The notes under the pieces were generated by a model. The model was not told the DNA's origin. It did not search any database and saw nothing but the letters and a program-made list of their open reading frames with translations. Shown one piece after another: positions 45,052-59,314 of a stretch of DNA of 64,000 bases; within the stretch, counting starts at the first letter, position 1; each line of letters opens with the position of its first letter. Source of the DNA: Adineta vaga (taxonomy: Eukaryota > Rotifera); contig CP075497.1 of assembly GCA_021613535.1 (NCBI GenBank), positions 2,976,001 to 3,040,000 of the forward strand. The letters are read 5' to 3'. The position numbers and the translations under genes are program-made.

Positions 45052-47880
45052 TTAACTACTTGTATCCAATCGGATCAATCGAAGTTTATTAGAATCACAG
45101 AGAACGGTTGCTGCTTCATTTTCACCGCCACAATAATGACTTGATGAAAAGACAGTTAATAAACGACCGTTCAATTGTACCTGGAACAGAATAAAATCAT
45201 CATCCAATGGATTAGTTTTCAAAAGAATTCGGTACCTTGAAACCTTGTTGTTGAACTTCATGTGCACGTACAACATAGGATAAAGAATTTTGTTGAAGAA
45301 AATCATTTAATGCTTTCGATGAAAAGAAATATCCTGTTCCTCGACGAATATTAGATATGAATCCATTGTTATTTGGTTCTAAATCTTGAATTTCATTTGA
45401 TAAAGGATCATTCCATAGTAATTCCCAAGCAAGTGGTGATTCATTTTCTGGATCTCGTAATGGACATGGAATTTGTGAAACTAATTTAAAAAAATCATTT
45501 TTCATATCTAATGACGGAATACCACCATGAACACATAGAATACGATTATCAACAAGCGCACCTATATATATATATATATATATATCCAAGAAATAGAGGA
45601 ATAATTGAAGATAAGAAGATATTTACAGATAGGCATAGCATCAAAACATCGATTGATTTCTTCCCATATTTGTTCACCAAGATCGGAACCAAATTTTCGT
45701 CGACATTCACTATGAAATTGAAACATATCTTGAACATTACGTAATTCATGATTTCCACGTAAAAGAAAAATCTACATGAAAATTTTGTTTTCTATATAAA
45801 ATCATTGTAAACTAACTTTATGTGGACATAGGACTTTTTGAGCAAAAAGATAAGCAACAACTTCAATACCTTCTTGACCTCGATCAACATAATCACCTAA
45901 AAGATTTCTTTACTAGATCTTTTCTTTCTCCCGAGAAGCAATACATCAATTTACCTAAGAAAAGTATGGATGCTGGTGTTAATACAGGTCCAAGTCGCCA
46001 GAAAGTTTTTTCAAAACAAATTAAATCACGAAAATTTCCATGTAAATCACCCACTAGTTCATCGAACAATGTGATATCAATCAACAAAAGAAAAAAGAGA
46101 CATAAGTTTTCTTACATATATAACAAGCAGATGAAATACGTAGCAAACGATTCTCTTTGATAAATATCGAATAAATTTGTTTACATAAAACTAATAAACA
46201 ACGAGCCATTGCAGACATATCAACTTTTCCCCATGCAAATGGATCTTTCAATGCTGGTCCACCTATAAAACCTTTCTAGGAGAAAAAAAGAAAATTTACT
46301 AAAGATAATCACCTTCTTTCGATCCACGTTCAAAATAACGTAATCCATTCAGCATTTCATTCGCATGTGTACGTTGATTAAAACAATCTTGACTATTTAT
46401 TCGATCACATTTATCATCAGCATCATCAAAAAATAGAGCTGTACTACCACTAATAGCTCCGGTTATTTCCAAATCATACAATGATGTTATATCGACAACT
46501 ACACCCGTTTTTTTCACCTAAATTTTTCGCTATCTAAAATACCGAGTTATTTTTTCAACAAACTTTCACAATATGAGTAGCGATTTCATATGGATGAGAT
46601 TCATCAATTGAAATATTGGATATTGCTGGTAAGGATGGTGATGGCGGTGGTGTACTACTTGATCGTCTTGTCATTGTCATTGTGCTTAATGTACGATTTG
46701 GTGTTATTGAAGGTATAGGAGATACTGTCCGTTTAAAATAATCATTTAACGATATATTTAAACGAAATAAAACGGATGTTCCACGAAATCGAAGTTGACC
46801 GACACCAGATAAAAAATCCATTAAAGTTAAAGTTTGATCACTTGATCGAAGTCCAAATGATCGAAACATTTGTAAAGCTTCATCATTTAATCTATCACCT
46901 ATTAGATCTTGTCCTTTATTTTTATGTATATCTTTTATCATTAATTTAAATTCATCAAAGGTCATTCGTTGATTATTACTTGTATTATAATAACGATAGA
47001 TATATCGACAGCGTTGTTCAGCCGGAATACCACCATGTTGAGTATTGGGATCAAGTGCAGCTAGACCAAGTAAATAATCAAGATATGTTAAATAATTTCG
47101 TTGTGTTGAATCAAAAGCACGAAAATAATTGAATAGATTGGATGAATCTAAACCTTTACGTGTGAGTAAATCTTTGAATGTTTCGAAATTCAAGTAATCA
47201 GAAGGTAAAACAGTTTGATGATATTCTTCATAGAGTTTTTCTTGAATAACTGTTGTAAATTTAGCTGATGAGAGTAATATTTCAGCTGTATTATGATGAT
47301 TTGATTTTGAAATCGTTTCAATTTGAGGAATTTTAATTTCTTCAAAAATAACATTCGTAGATTTAGTTGTCGAATGAAATATATCTTTAAATTGTTTATT
47401 TAATAGTAATGGTTCAATTCCTAATAATCTTGATAATTTACTAATATATTTCAATTGATTAGTTGTTAACCAGATAATTGCATTCTCCGATAATATATTT
47501 AGTTGTCGTTCAAAATCTATTTCATCAACTTTTCCATTTAACCAAATGTTAATGATTGTCATTGATTTAGGAATGATAGCATAGAAAAGAACATCACGGC
47601 CTCTAAATGGAAGTGTTTTTGTTGAACAAATTTTCACAAGTTGAATTTGATCTGAATCATAAACAAGAATGGGATCAAGTAAACGTTTAACTGTTTGAAT
47701 TGATGTTTCATTAGAACGACGTTCTGTAAATAGAAACCAAAGGCCATTTCGATATCGATAATTACTCATTAAATAGACATCTTTATTTTTATCATAGATT
47801 ACACAAACGACATAATCGGAGAATGAATATCCATCTATAGGATTTGTATTATTCTGTGTTAATGAACTTTTCTGATGCAT
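45052..47880 (-). CDS. PPP-family Ser/Thr phosphatase with N-terminal EF-hand region, 815 aa
   Basis: Eight exons: 46564-47880, 46313-46517, 46116-46262, 45955-46053, 45817-45896, 45627-45771, 45236-45561, 45052-45180; every junction keeps frame. The catalytic domain (about 555-810) has the complete metal and active-site set: GDLHGN, GDYVDRG, RGNHE, CVHGGIP, and SSSHYCGG near the end. Before it, around residues 225-325, is a calcineurin-like EF-hand pair ([16 protein letters not shown], then [17 protein letters not shown]), though several loop acidic residues are replaced. Residues 20-150 have a strand/helix pattern that may be a degenerate Nudix fold lacking the Nudix box. In PPEF/rdgC the EF hands follow the phosphatase, so this order is different. 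Ca regulation is inferred. One donor (GTGATT at 46312) is weak. Confidence 0.83.
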
Positions 47881-48380
47881 ATGAAGATGAAAAATAAACG
47901 AAATAAGAAATAGTTGAAAGTAAACGGAATCTACTAGGTGATAAGAAGCGCTTATTTATATTTTTGATGTTTAGAGAAGTAAATATTTGCCATGAAAGAA
48001 AGGTATTATTGGCAACAAAAATTGAATTCATGATTTAATCGATGATATTGAGAACGTTTACCAAGTCTTATCGGTTTTATTTTGAAGTAGAGCAAAAGAA
48101 AAGGAACGAGCACAAATGAAAGTATTCTAGTAAAGAAAAGAAATATTTCAAAAACGAACAATAAACAACACAATACAATTAAAAAAAACATTGAAAATGA
48201 TGGCAAAGAAGAAAATTGATCCTTCTAGCCTAAATATGATAAATAGTAATAAGTTAGGACAATTAAGATAGAAAAACAACGATATCAATCGTCGTAGAGA
48301 AATAATGTCTATTAACAGAACACGATAAGTACGATAAATGTTCAAATTATCATAAACAAACAAGAATAAAGAGATAACTT
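47881..48380. other. Spacer between phosphatase and low-complexity protein genes
   Basis: AT-rich; contains the phosphatase promoter and the 3' end of the next gene. Nothing distinct. Confidence 0.5.
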
Positions 48381-51300
48381 TTAATAATTGATAGATACGG
48401 GCATATGTGTTTGACCTTGATGAGCCATATTTTCAGGATTAAAATGTTTTAAATCGCCAAGTGGAATGGACGAATATGAACCAGAACTAGCTGCATAACC
48501 AGGATGTCCACCTACGCCCGAACCTGATGCATAACTAGCTGATGAACCAGGTCTTTGAATACCGTCATTACCATTTCGTTGACGAAGTTCTTGATACATT
48601 TGTTGTTCGACTTGGTCAGTTTTTTGAACAATATCATAGGCTGGACGACCGTAGCGACGTACCAGTGTTGATTTATCCGTTCTTTGCCACGTATTATTAA
48701 TAGTGGCATCAAGTACTTCAATTGGAGCTGAACAACTAAGTGGAGCAGGATTAATAGCTGATGCACTATTGGTTCGTACCAAATTCGAATATGCTTCATG
48801 ATAAGCCTCACCAGCACCACCAGCACCACCACCTTGTTGAATATTGAGTTGAGCCGCCGATTGACTATGTTGATAATGATCAGGAATCGATGTTGTTTCC
48901 CCCTGATAGGTACCTGCCATTTCATGACCTGAAGTTGAATATTGCTGTTCTTGTTCTGTAGGGGTATAACCATAATTGACACCACCACTGTATTCAGCAC
49001 ACCGACCTCCATAAGCAACAGGTACATTATCTCGATAGACATAATCTTCATTAGTTATATTACCGTTCACACTTTCTTGCATACCACTACCACCACTACC
49101 AGCACGAAGTGGGACAGGAACAGGTTTTTCTCGATCAATAATGATTGGTCGTTGTGTAACTGGTACAGGTCGATCGACAAGTACAGGTCGAGCAACATGT
49201 ATGACTTGAGGGCGTACAATGACACCTAGGGAGAAAAAAGATTAATTCGAAAGATTATTTTAATGATCGAAAATATTTGAAAAAAAAAACTTACGTTCTC
49301 GAGGAACGAAGACAGGTTTAATAACAGGTACGTAAACATTACGTGGAATATAGACCACATTAGGTGGTCCACTAGGTGCTTGTTGTATAGCTGGACCAGA
49401 GGCTTGTCCTGTTTCGCCTAATATTAAAAAATTCAATGCAATTAGAGAAATGATTTTTCAAATCTTCTATTACCTTGTCTTGGCATATAGAAGACAGGTT
49501 GAATAGGTTGTACAATGACTCGAACTTCTCCACTACCACTCGATGATGGTCTTTTCTCTGTTTCTTTCTTATCATCAAAACCTGCAGTTGGATTGATTTG
49601 AGTTTGTGTACCACCATCATGACCAGTCCATTGTATTTTAGCGCCTGGTCCTCCGTTTTGTACCATACGTCTGAAATATATATTTTTTGAATAATGAAAG
49701 AGAATTGATCAAATATGAACGCTTTACTCAATAGCTGCTAGAATATCATTACGGAATCGTTCGAAATCAAATGCTGAGCCTGATTTAGGACTTCTTGAAC
49801 GTGAACGTGAACGAGATTGTGATTTTTCGCGTCCTTCACTCTACAAACAACAAATGGTTTTTTAATCGATTCATATACATATTAATAAAAACGATAGATT
49901 CTTACCTTGGCTCGTTTTTGCCAAACTTCAATAATTGTTGCACGATTGGTACTACTTCCTTCGGTTTGTTCTCTAAATAAAAGGATAGAAAAATATAAGA
50001 TCATATTTTAAATATAATGCTCGAAACTAGAATGCATTCGAGCAGTAGTTTTCATACCCGCAGCCACCACTTGAATAACCAGGAAAACTACCACCTGATG
50101 AACCAATATCACCAGAACCTGCTTCAACAATATAATCAGCAACAAGTTGTGCTTGTGGTGGAATAGGAAGACTAGCTGCTAAGTTAGCAAGTCCACCACC
50201 AGAGCCAGTTGCTCCAATAGGTCCAACTAATTAATGAAAAAAAACGAGAAATTTATAAAAAATATCACTTTTAAAACGTAGAATAAACACTAACCTCCAC
50301 CAAAACCCATACTACTTGTTGGAGCACCAAGACTACTCATACCACCGAGACCGGCTTGTGCAATGCCACCAGTTCCGATGACTTGTGCATGGTACATAGT
50401 AGCACCAGGTGGACATGGACCTCCAGGAGCAGCTGTTAATATCATTTGTTGCCATCCAGGTGGACATCCACTCATAGTTGATGCTGCTGGACAAGGTTGT
50501 GACATTTGTATAGGTAGTGGTGCCGGTGAAAGCGCTGAACTTTGGCCTTGAGATCGTGAGCGACTTTCTTTATCAATACCTTGAACTTCAATTTTGCCTT
50601 TATATTCATAGCCAGGTGGTGGTTCTTGTCGATGTGGACTATGATCACCACGCTCGATAAAGATTAAATCATCGTTAATATGACCATAACCATCAGGACC
50701 AGCTGATGTATGACCTTGAGAGATACGTGATTGATGTGCTTGACTATAACCAGCATGTTCGATACTATGTGTACGATGATGACGACGTCGTGAATGAATT
50801 ACTTGTTCAGTTCTACCTTCATCATCAGCAGATGGAATTGGTGAACGTACTTGTGGTGCTTCATTACCTAATACACTTGATGAACGTTGACCAATCAATT
50901 GTCTTTACAAAGAAGAAAAAGACATGTCATATAACAAATATCAACAGTTCTTTTAACACAACTTACTCAGGTATACCTTGAGTTTGATCGCCACCATGAT
51001 TTCCTACTTCACCACCATGATAACGATGACGATGTTGACGTCGATGATGTTTTATCATAGTTCCTCCTGCGCCACCATTAAACTGACCGTATCCGTTACC
51101 TTGCTGACTATAAGCAAAATTATTGGCAGCACCATAATGTTGCTGATGCTGTTGCTGTTGTTGTTGTTGCTGTTGTTGTTGTTGCTGTTGCAGTTGCTGT
51201 TGATTGTAATAACCAGTGGGACCACCTACTCCAAAACCGGCAGCACCATATGGAACTCCGTATCCATTACCATACTGTGCACCGTCATCTGTAATTAGAA

Positions 51301-51542
51301 AATATTTTTACTTAATTATAGATTAAAATCCAGATCTTACTCTGTTGAAAATGATGATGACCGTGATCTACTTTATGTATGGATTCATCGCGGCTTAATG
51401 GTGAATCACCAATACCATTTTGTCTACTTTTACGTTGACGATGATGACGATGACGATGATGATGAACGGGAACTCCTTGTGGTGCATATCCCGACGAAAG
51501 AGGAACAGCGCCAGCACCGGCAAAGCGCGGATCAATCATCAT
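48381..51542 (-). CDS. Large low-complexity protein with Val-Pro-Val stretch, 881 aa
   Basis: Nine exons: 51341-51542, 50967-51288, 50295-50902, 50058-50226, 49906-49972, 49728-49840, 49474-49670, 49295-49417, 48381-49225; all phases agree. The chain is mostly Gly/Gln/Ser/Pro-rich: His-rich start, a polyglutamine tract, Gly-rich blocks, an SR dipeptide run (SRSRSRSRS), and a Tyr/Gly/Ser-rich end. Residues about 580-640 form a distinct stretch of alternating Val, Pro and charged residues (VYVPVIKPVFVPRE, RPVLVDRPVPV, REKPVPVP). Such periodicity resembles the VPV repeats of alveolin and articulin cytoskeletal proteins. No signal peptide or membrane span is seen. A cytoskeletal or RNA-granule scaffold is possible, but function is unknown. 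Confidence 0.7.
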
Positions 51543-54116
51543 GAATGAATAAGTAAGAAATTAAATGCACAACAAGAACGTTCTTATAGCTGATCTGAAA
51601 TCATAAAACAAGGAAATTAATTTAAATAATTTTTTCTTTCATTGATTTAATTAATATTGAATTTTTTTTACTCCTATCATTAAAATGATAGTAAGTTCGA
51701 GGACAATATGTAAAGCCATCATTTTGTAGTTTTCTTTATTTCATTCAATGTCGATATATGTATCTATATACATTGCCCGAACATATATATATATATATAG
51801 ATAGATATATTTACTTTTCATAGCTCACAACTACCATTATCGTATGAATAAGTACCTAAAAGCGGTAGAAAAAATCCAAAGACGTACATTTATGACAATC
51901 AACTCACCTTCATACACTCGGTCACACGCGCGTACACATAAACACATGGATAGATATACGTAGGCCGTTTGTGACGGATGAAAGACAGTCTTGCTACTCT
52001 CACTCTTAATAAATAACGGCGACATCGCTGTCGACAATCAATCCTCAACAATATCGAACATATATATGTATGAATATGTATATGTATAACTGTACGTATG
52101 TGTGTTCGTGTGTCTGGACCACACCGAAGAAGGAGAAATAAGTATGAGAAGTAAAAAAGGGTGACAAGCACAGCCTCTCTCTTGCATTTCATCTCAAGCG
52201 TATCGATTGACATGCAGCAAATATACGAGAGGGAAGGAAAGAGAGAGAGAGAGCGAGAGAAAAAGACAAGAAATGTGAAAGAGAAGATAGAGAAACGATA
52301 TGTTCAGATTAATGATTTCATCAAGACGTTGTGAATCATAGAAAATGAAATGATTAAAAAATCTTTTAAATGTTTCTATCTGTGAAATAAAAACTACATT
52401 TTACCGTACTATTATATCGTAATGATCAACATCATGATGTGAAAAGAGAACTATTTCACACTTATTATACTAACGAAATTTCATTTACTGACAAAATAAA
52501 AATATACAAACAGGTGTATAAATAGTCGATGTTGTTGTTATTTTTAACTATCGTTCCTCCTATTACACCGTATCACTATTATCATGTTAGAATAATAAAA
52601 AAACAAAAAATACAAATTTATACATATTCAATTAAAACTGACAGAATCTTTCAAGAAAATCAATATCATTACAAAATCATGACTCGAGGTGGATACACTC
52701 GATTAAATAGAAATGAGTGACAAATATACATCAATCATACAGGAATATTATTTGTAAAAAAAACGGATATTTACTTATCACACTTGTCATCAAAAATAGG
52801 TGACGTTTTTTTTTCTCACAAAAAAAATCAATAGATATATTTAGAAATAGATTTTCACATGTATTAATTATCCTACCTGGAAATTGAAACTGATCGTCAT
52901 ATTAAGTTTTGATATCTTTCACATACGAATACATTTTCAGTAAGTTAAAACCATAAATTTCTTGATGAAAAAAAAAGAAGCGAAATAATGATGACAACTT
53001 AACGATCATAAATGAATCGTTTAAAATGTGTTTCTATGCATCTATAAAACTATTTCAAAGTGGTGATGGCGGACACTATACTCATTATTATGATATGTAC
53101 ATTCATATATATATCGCTCAACTTGATGTTCGTTAGATGCATTGGCTAAATCATAAGAATTTCTTTTTTCTTTTTTCTTTACTTGTCGTTGTAGATGAGT
53201 GAAGTGCAATGAAGCATGACCAACCCTCAGCCTTGCCTATGTACTTCTCTTTTTCTCTCGGAGGATTTTATCAACGAAAAAGAATGTAGGGTTAAAAAAG
53301 AAGATGCATGTGTAAGAAATCAACTAACGAGAATGCGGTAACATTCAATTTACATAAACAATACCACACAAGATCATAATATGATGCAACGATTTGAAAT
53401 TGAAATCATCTATATATGAAAATAAAATTCAATGATCATATCATGTTTGATTAGTCCTAGATAGATCTATGATCATCTAACGAAACAAAAACATAAGATA
53501 TTAATAATAATCAAAATAGATAACAGTTTCTTTTGTTTTGATAATTGATGAATATGAAAAGGGAGTGAATGAATACCTTGTTTTTCTTCATAATACTATT
53601 TAGATATTAACGATTATGTTTCTAATCAGATACAAGCAAATTAAATTCAAATCAATAGTGTTGTTTTTCTAATTAGAAAAGTGAGAGAGAGAGAGAAAAA
53701 CAAATTTACATCGTTTCTGAATGAAGTAGAAAAATCTTTTCTCATAAGTAAGAAAAAAAGGCAACGATCGTTATGACTCAGGTTATCATTGATTAAAATC
53801 TACCTTTGCAAGTATATGTATCCCGTCATCTCACATCGTCTCAAATTTCAATTGACAAGTCATGTTTCATTATCGATACGTAAAAAAAACATCAAGATAA
53901 TTATCAGTATCAACCATACATTCATGTATTTTCTTATTTAAAATCATTTCAATTTCAATAAGGTCTTTCTAAAAATAGGTTTTCTAACGGATTTTAATCA
54001 ATTTTTGCTAAGTAAATATAAAAAAAACAGACACACTCGGTAACGGTTAACAACATAGATAAGAAGAAAAGTAACGTAAATTACAAGTTAATTATTTAAA
54101 ATGAAAAAAAAATCAA
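51543..54116. other. Long intergenic region, microsatellite-bearing
   Basis: Contains TA tracts (51785-51800, 52060-52085), a GA-rich run at about 52232-52265 and short unsupported frames. It should include the promoter of the 881-aa protein gene and the 3' end of the chitin synthase gene. Confidence 0.5.
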
Positions 54117-57100
54117 TCATATTAATCGCAGACGACTTTCATCAATCGCATCCTGTACAACAGGATGATCAAAATAATCTATAGGTGGTTCAATATAAAC
54201 ATCTTGTTCTTCATTATCATCATATTCGTCTGGTGCAATAAAATGTTGTTCTCTATTGATAATTGATTCCATTTGAAATGTAACACTATCTTTTGGAATT
54301 GTTGATGATGATGATGATATTGCTGCTGATGTTGGAACAACTAATTCGATATCTAAATCTTTTAAAACTTCAGCTACTTCTTGACTTGTCATTCCAGCAA
54401 TATCAGAGCCCGGTTTTAATTTATATTTGCGATGTTTTTCGAATAATTTTGTACTTGCTAAGATTTCAATAAATGTTCCCCAACGATGTAAAATCATCGT
54501 AAAAAATTGTACAATCATACATGTAGCAAAAAATAACATAAATAATAAACCTAAAACTTGAACTTTTGCTTCATGTGAACCAAATAAACGGCCAACATCA
54601 ATCATAATTTCAGTAAATTGTGTGGCAACATATTCACATTGAAATTGTAAGATAATCCAAATAGCATTGAGCATAAAAAATGCAAAACCAGCATTATTTC
54701 GTAGACCGATGAGATCACATTGAATACGACGTTCTTCTTCAGCATCTTTATCAAGTGGTAGAAGATATTTCGAAAGAACCTGTTGCCAAAATGTGATTTC
54801 ATCGGTATGAAGATAACCAATAATAGATTCTGAACCAAGCCATGGTAATTCTGACCAAAACGGATTGATCATATTATTTCGCGATTTATTTAATAAAGAT
54901 GTTGATGCCGTTGTATTTGTTGTGTTATGTGATGAATCAATATCACTTGTAACGATGATTGGAATATTACTTGAAGATTCTTTAGAATTCTGAGGTACAA
55001 TGTTGCCTAAAAATAGATTAATAGGATGAAGTAGTGAAATTTACGTGTGAATATTTACTATTCTTTTTTTGTGAATCATCTCGATCAAGTTGGGTAATAA
55101 TTTGTTGTAAAAGTGTTTCTTGTCGTTTCATTGTTGGTCGAAAAACGTGTTCGATAACATCACCAGCTTGATGAAGAATACCACGCTGTTGTTGTCCATC
55201 ACCCCAGAACATATTATTGATAACATCAGTTGCGCGACGTTTTTTCGATCCTATATTGATTAAATCAATCACTTCGTTCTAAAGAAACTATTTCATTTAC
55301 CTAATTCGACTATTTCTTTACCATCGCTTTTACTATTCTTTGATTTTTTCTTTTTAACCACTTCGACTGTTTCTCTTGTTCCCCATGAAACGACATGTAA
55401 ATTACATAGAGCATATGTCACCAAAAGAAGATAACCACCAGGAATTGTAATCAAATAAAGAAAACCATGAATTAAATTAAACATTTCATTCGGATGAAGA
55501 ATACCAGTAACAATAAAAATCAATGCAACACTGGGAAGAAATACTGCACTTGGATCAAGAAAACCTGATTTAACAATTTGAGCTGTCGTTGCAACTAAGA
55601 CCATTGACATAACCAGAGCATAGATTGCTAAAATATAATGGAATCATTATAAGAAATATGAATGCTCAAAGCAAATTCACCTGTCATGATAGCTCCAATA
55701 ACAATTTGTGTATGTGCTTTTGTTTTCAAGCAAACAATAATATAAAAAAATGATGGAAGAATAGATATCATATATGATTCAGCAATTGTTAATGTTGAAA
55801 AAACTGTTCGTAATGCTGAAGCAATGGTTAATAGAATTGTTCCTGGTCCTAGAATTGTCGAGACAAATAGAACTGCTTGATAGAACATATATAGTTTGGA
55901 AATATTTTCATTAACGTAAGTTGTATGCTTTGTATCTTTCAATAAGTCCATAATATTTGCCATAGTCGAAGGCATCCATCGTCGACGTTGATTAAAAAAT
56001 TCTTTAAATGTTTCCGGTGCATGTGTATAAGCATCTGATGCTGCACAATACTCGACTCGATAGCCTTGTTGAAGAAGAAGAGTAGTTAACCAACGATCTT
56101 CGCCTAGCGAAACGAAAAACCGAATAATTAAATCAAATAAATTATTAATTAATTATTTAACCTTGATCATATTGCACGTAGTGTGCTGCTTCAGTTGATT
56201 TATCTGCATAACGTCGCATAACATTATCGTCCATCAATGACGAACCGCGAAAAAGAGAAAAACAACCAGGACAACATAGAACACTACCGAGTTTATGTTC
56301 AGCTGCTTTTTGAAGCCAATGACCAACTGCATATTCAAATTGTTGATACCAAACAATTGGTCCTAGAAAAAATAAAACTTTCAAGAAACAAAAACAGAAC
56401 TTTCCTTTCGTTCTTTACCATCGCCTGTAGGATGAATTCGACCACAAGCAGCTGCTACTTTGGGATTTTTACGCATTCGATCAACTAATAACAGAACTGC
56501 TTCAGGTTTAAAATCAACATCACCATCCAATGCTAATACGAATGTATTTTGAGCCTAGAAAAATTCTATTCGTCAAAAATTCTAATTAATCATACAACAA
56601 TGAAGTTTCTTACAGAAATCTTTTTATCCTGCGGTAAACTTTTCAAAAATTCACTAAATCCAATAAATTCTGTATCGAGATTTGTTACAGGTTGTGAAAG
56701 ATTATGTGCACCATTTTTTCGACGTAATAATTTAAATGACAATAAATAATACATATACATCACCTGAAAAATCAATGATTAACAAATGCAATCTTTTCTT
56801 AAAATGAAAAAACAACTAACTTGACTCCAACGTTTCTTATGTCGAATTAAATATTTATCTTTCATATGAACAATTAAACGATTCTTTCCTGGTAATAACC
56901 AGACAAGTCGTCCTCCATATGGTGTTGGAATTTTAATTGGATCTTCAACAACTTTATCAACACCATGAACATAACTAAATAACATTTTCTTCGATCAAAT
57001 GAAACAACTGAATAAGATCTACATACGCTCCAGCTACATTCACAGCAGCAACCAATTGTTTAACATAACGATTTGGTACACGATTTCCATTTTCATCATC

Positions 57101-59314
57101 TTCGAATGCATCATCAAATAATACATGTGTTTCAAATCGATAATAATCGGGATCGAGTATACGTAAATTTCTTTGTACAGTTCGACGAGCATGTTGATCA
57201 GAATCAAGTCTAATTATTAATAAACATAAGTCTAATGAAGAGATTTTAAATCAATTTATCTATTTACCGAAAAATTGATTTTAATAATTGAACCATTTCA
57301 TTTGTAGTTTCATGCCACATTGTTGCACATACATAGATCATTGGAACAGGAAATTTTCTTTTTAAAGTTAAATCAGGTTCAATTTGATCTTGAAAAAAAT
57401 CGAAGAAATTAAAAGGAAAATAAATCATCACATGTTTATTTCTTTACCTTTCATTTCCAAGGCATCTTTTTGTTGTTTATTAAGTAATAAATTCTGTTCA
57501 ACAATAGCCGATTCATAATATGGAAGGACAAAGAGTCTACATGTACATAAAATGTATAGAGAAGTATAGAAATCAATGAAATTCATACTTATGAATCATT
57601 GCTAAACGTTCCGATGTTGGAAACCAAACATGACTTGTGATTTTCATTCTTGATAACCAAAGAATTAAAAATCCAATCAAAGATATAATCATTAATTTTG
57701 AACCAAGTGCTAAAAAACAGAAAATTTCGAATTTTTTGTATATTTTTCTTTCGTTTTACCTTGTGGTTTATCTAAATAAAAGAATTGTCCAAGAACAATA
57801 ACATCCTTTTTATTTGTAAATCCTTGAGTAAAAAATAAAATGACATATGCAATCAATGTCGACATTGTTAATGGTAATGAAAAACCAAAAGATTGCATTA
57901 ATACCTAATAAAAATCAATTCAACAGTTGTTTCTATCGAATCATGACCAACTTACTTTGCAAGCAACACGTCCTGTATAATAACAAATACATGATGATAG
58001 AATTTGTAGAATAAATGGAACATATATTTGTTTTGTAATTCGAAAAAGATCTTCATGATCCTCAAAAAAAGGTACGGCACGACTATATTTTTCACCGATT
58101 GGTACTTGGTCAAATATATGAAAATACAATTTCTTGTCGACTGTTTTCGGTAAGAATAGAATAGCCGTAATGATTAAGACACTGATTTTTAATAAACTTG
58201 CAGTAATATATACTTTTGGACGTGTTTTTCGTAATAATCGAACGGCATGTTGAAACCATTTGAAGAAATGTTTATTCGGTAAACGTGTTTCAACAAAACT
58301 TTCCCAATAACCAAGTGAAATCAGGAAAAGTGCTAATGGTAATTGCCATTGAAGTGCACTGGATAGTTTTTCAGTTGTTTTAAGTATAGATGGAATGAAG
58401 CAAACAGATAATTGCATCAGAACTGAACCAATATCACTTATAAACACTAACAATTTCAAACTTGTATTATGATGACGACGGACGGTAAAAAGATTTAATA
58501 TTGCTGGAACGATACATACACCATTCAATACGAATAGACCTGTAACATTATCAATCGAAGGTAAAATACGAAAGACAAGCATTGAAAGACCAATGGTATG
58601 ACATGCTTCAGCAATATGAACCTAAGAATCGTTCATTCGAGAAAACTCATCAATAGAAATTAGAAAGTACATACCCAGATTGTTAAGAGAAATGGTGGAG
58701 AATGTTTAATACGAAAAGTAGATAAGACAAGACTTTGTACAAATGTGAAGATATAAGGTACAATCATTGCAATAAGTAATAATACTTGCCATCTAATCAT
58801 ATATATTTTAGGCTAGAATGAAAATATCAATGTTAGAGATGAATTTATTGTAGAAAAAATGCAACTAACTTGTTCAAGAGTTTTATATGCGTTAATCATT
58901 GTAAAAAGACTGAGTTTACTAACGACAGCTGATATAAGAACAACAAGAAAGAAAATGAGATAAACACATAGTTTAACAATACGCCGAAATGTGAGACGAC
59001 GTTCCTTATTTATAATTTGTTCTTCTTCAAAAATTCGACTAGTTACATGAGCAACATCCCACCAATAACCTTGACTCGAATTACTTTTAGTATCATTTTT
59101 TCTGAAAGATTAAAATTCATGAATAAAAAAATAAATAAACAATTTAATCAAAAGAAATCATTTACTTAGGTTTCATTGAGTCATCTAATGTGTGTGATGT
59201 AGACTGGGGAGGATGTGTTCTAATTATCGATGATGCTGCTAATGATGATGATGATGGTGGGTGTGACGTTAGAGAAGAAGGAAATGGTGGTAGAGGTACC
59301 TGTGAACGTTTCAT
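54117..59314 (-). CDS. CHS: Chitin synthase, metazoan type, 1,438 aa, 17 exons
   Basis: Exons: 59166-59314, 58870-59101, 58675-58812, 57956-58621, 57760-57904, 57589-57709, 57448-57536, 57268-57388, 57027-57209, 56821-56974, 56614-56763, 56419-56554, 56162-56362, 55681-56103, 55301-55627, 55059-55250, 54117-55006. The enzyme is a membrane GT2 processive transferase that polymerises UDP-GlcNAc. An N-terminal membrane block precedes the catalytic part: CATMWHETTNEM (about 534), LDGDVDF (about 725), GEDRWL (about 829) and QRRRWMPST (about 867). Then come a second membrane block and the metazoan SWGTRE motif (about 1049). A basic linker and two or more further spans near the C-terminus follow. 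All catalytic residues are intact. In rotifers chitin occurs in the trophi and eggshell, which is the likely role. Confidence 0.93.

Noticed and set aside
51899-52213. Minus-strand 104-codon frame
   Set aside because: Rich in repeats of Thr, His and Ile from TA/CA tracts; no splice or domain support.
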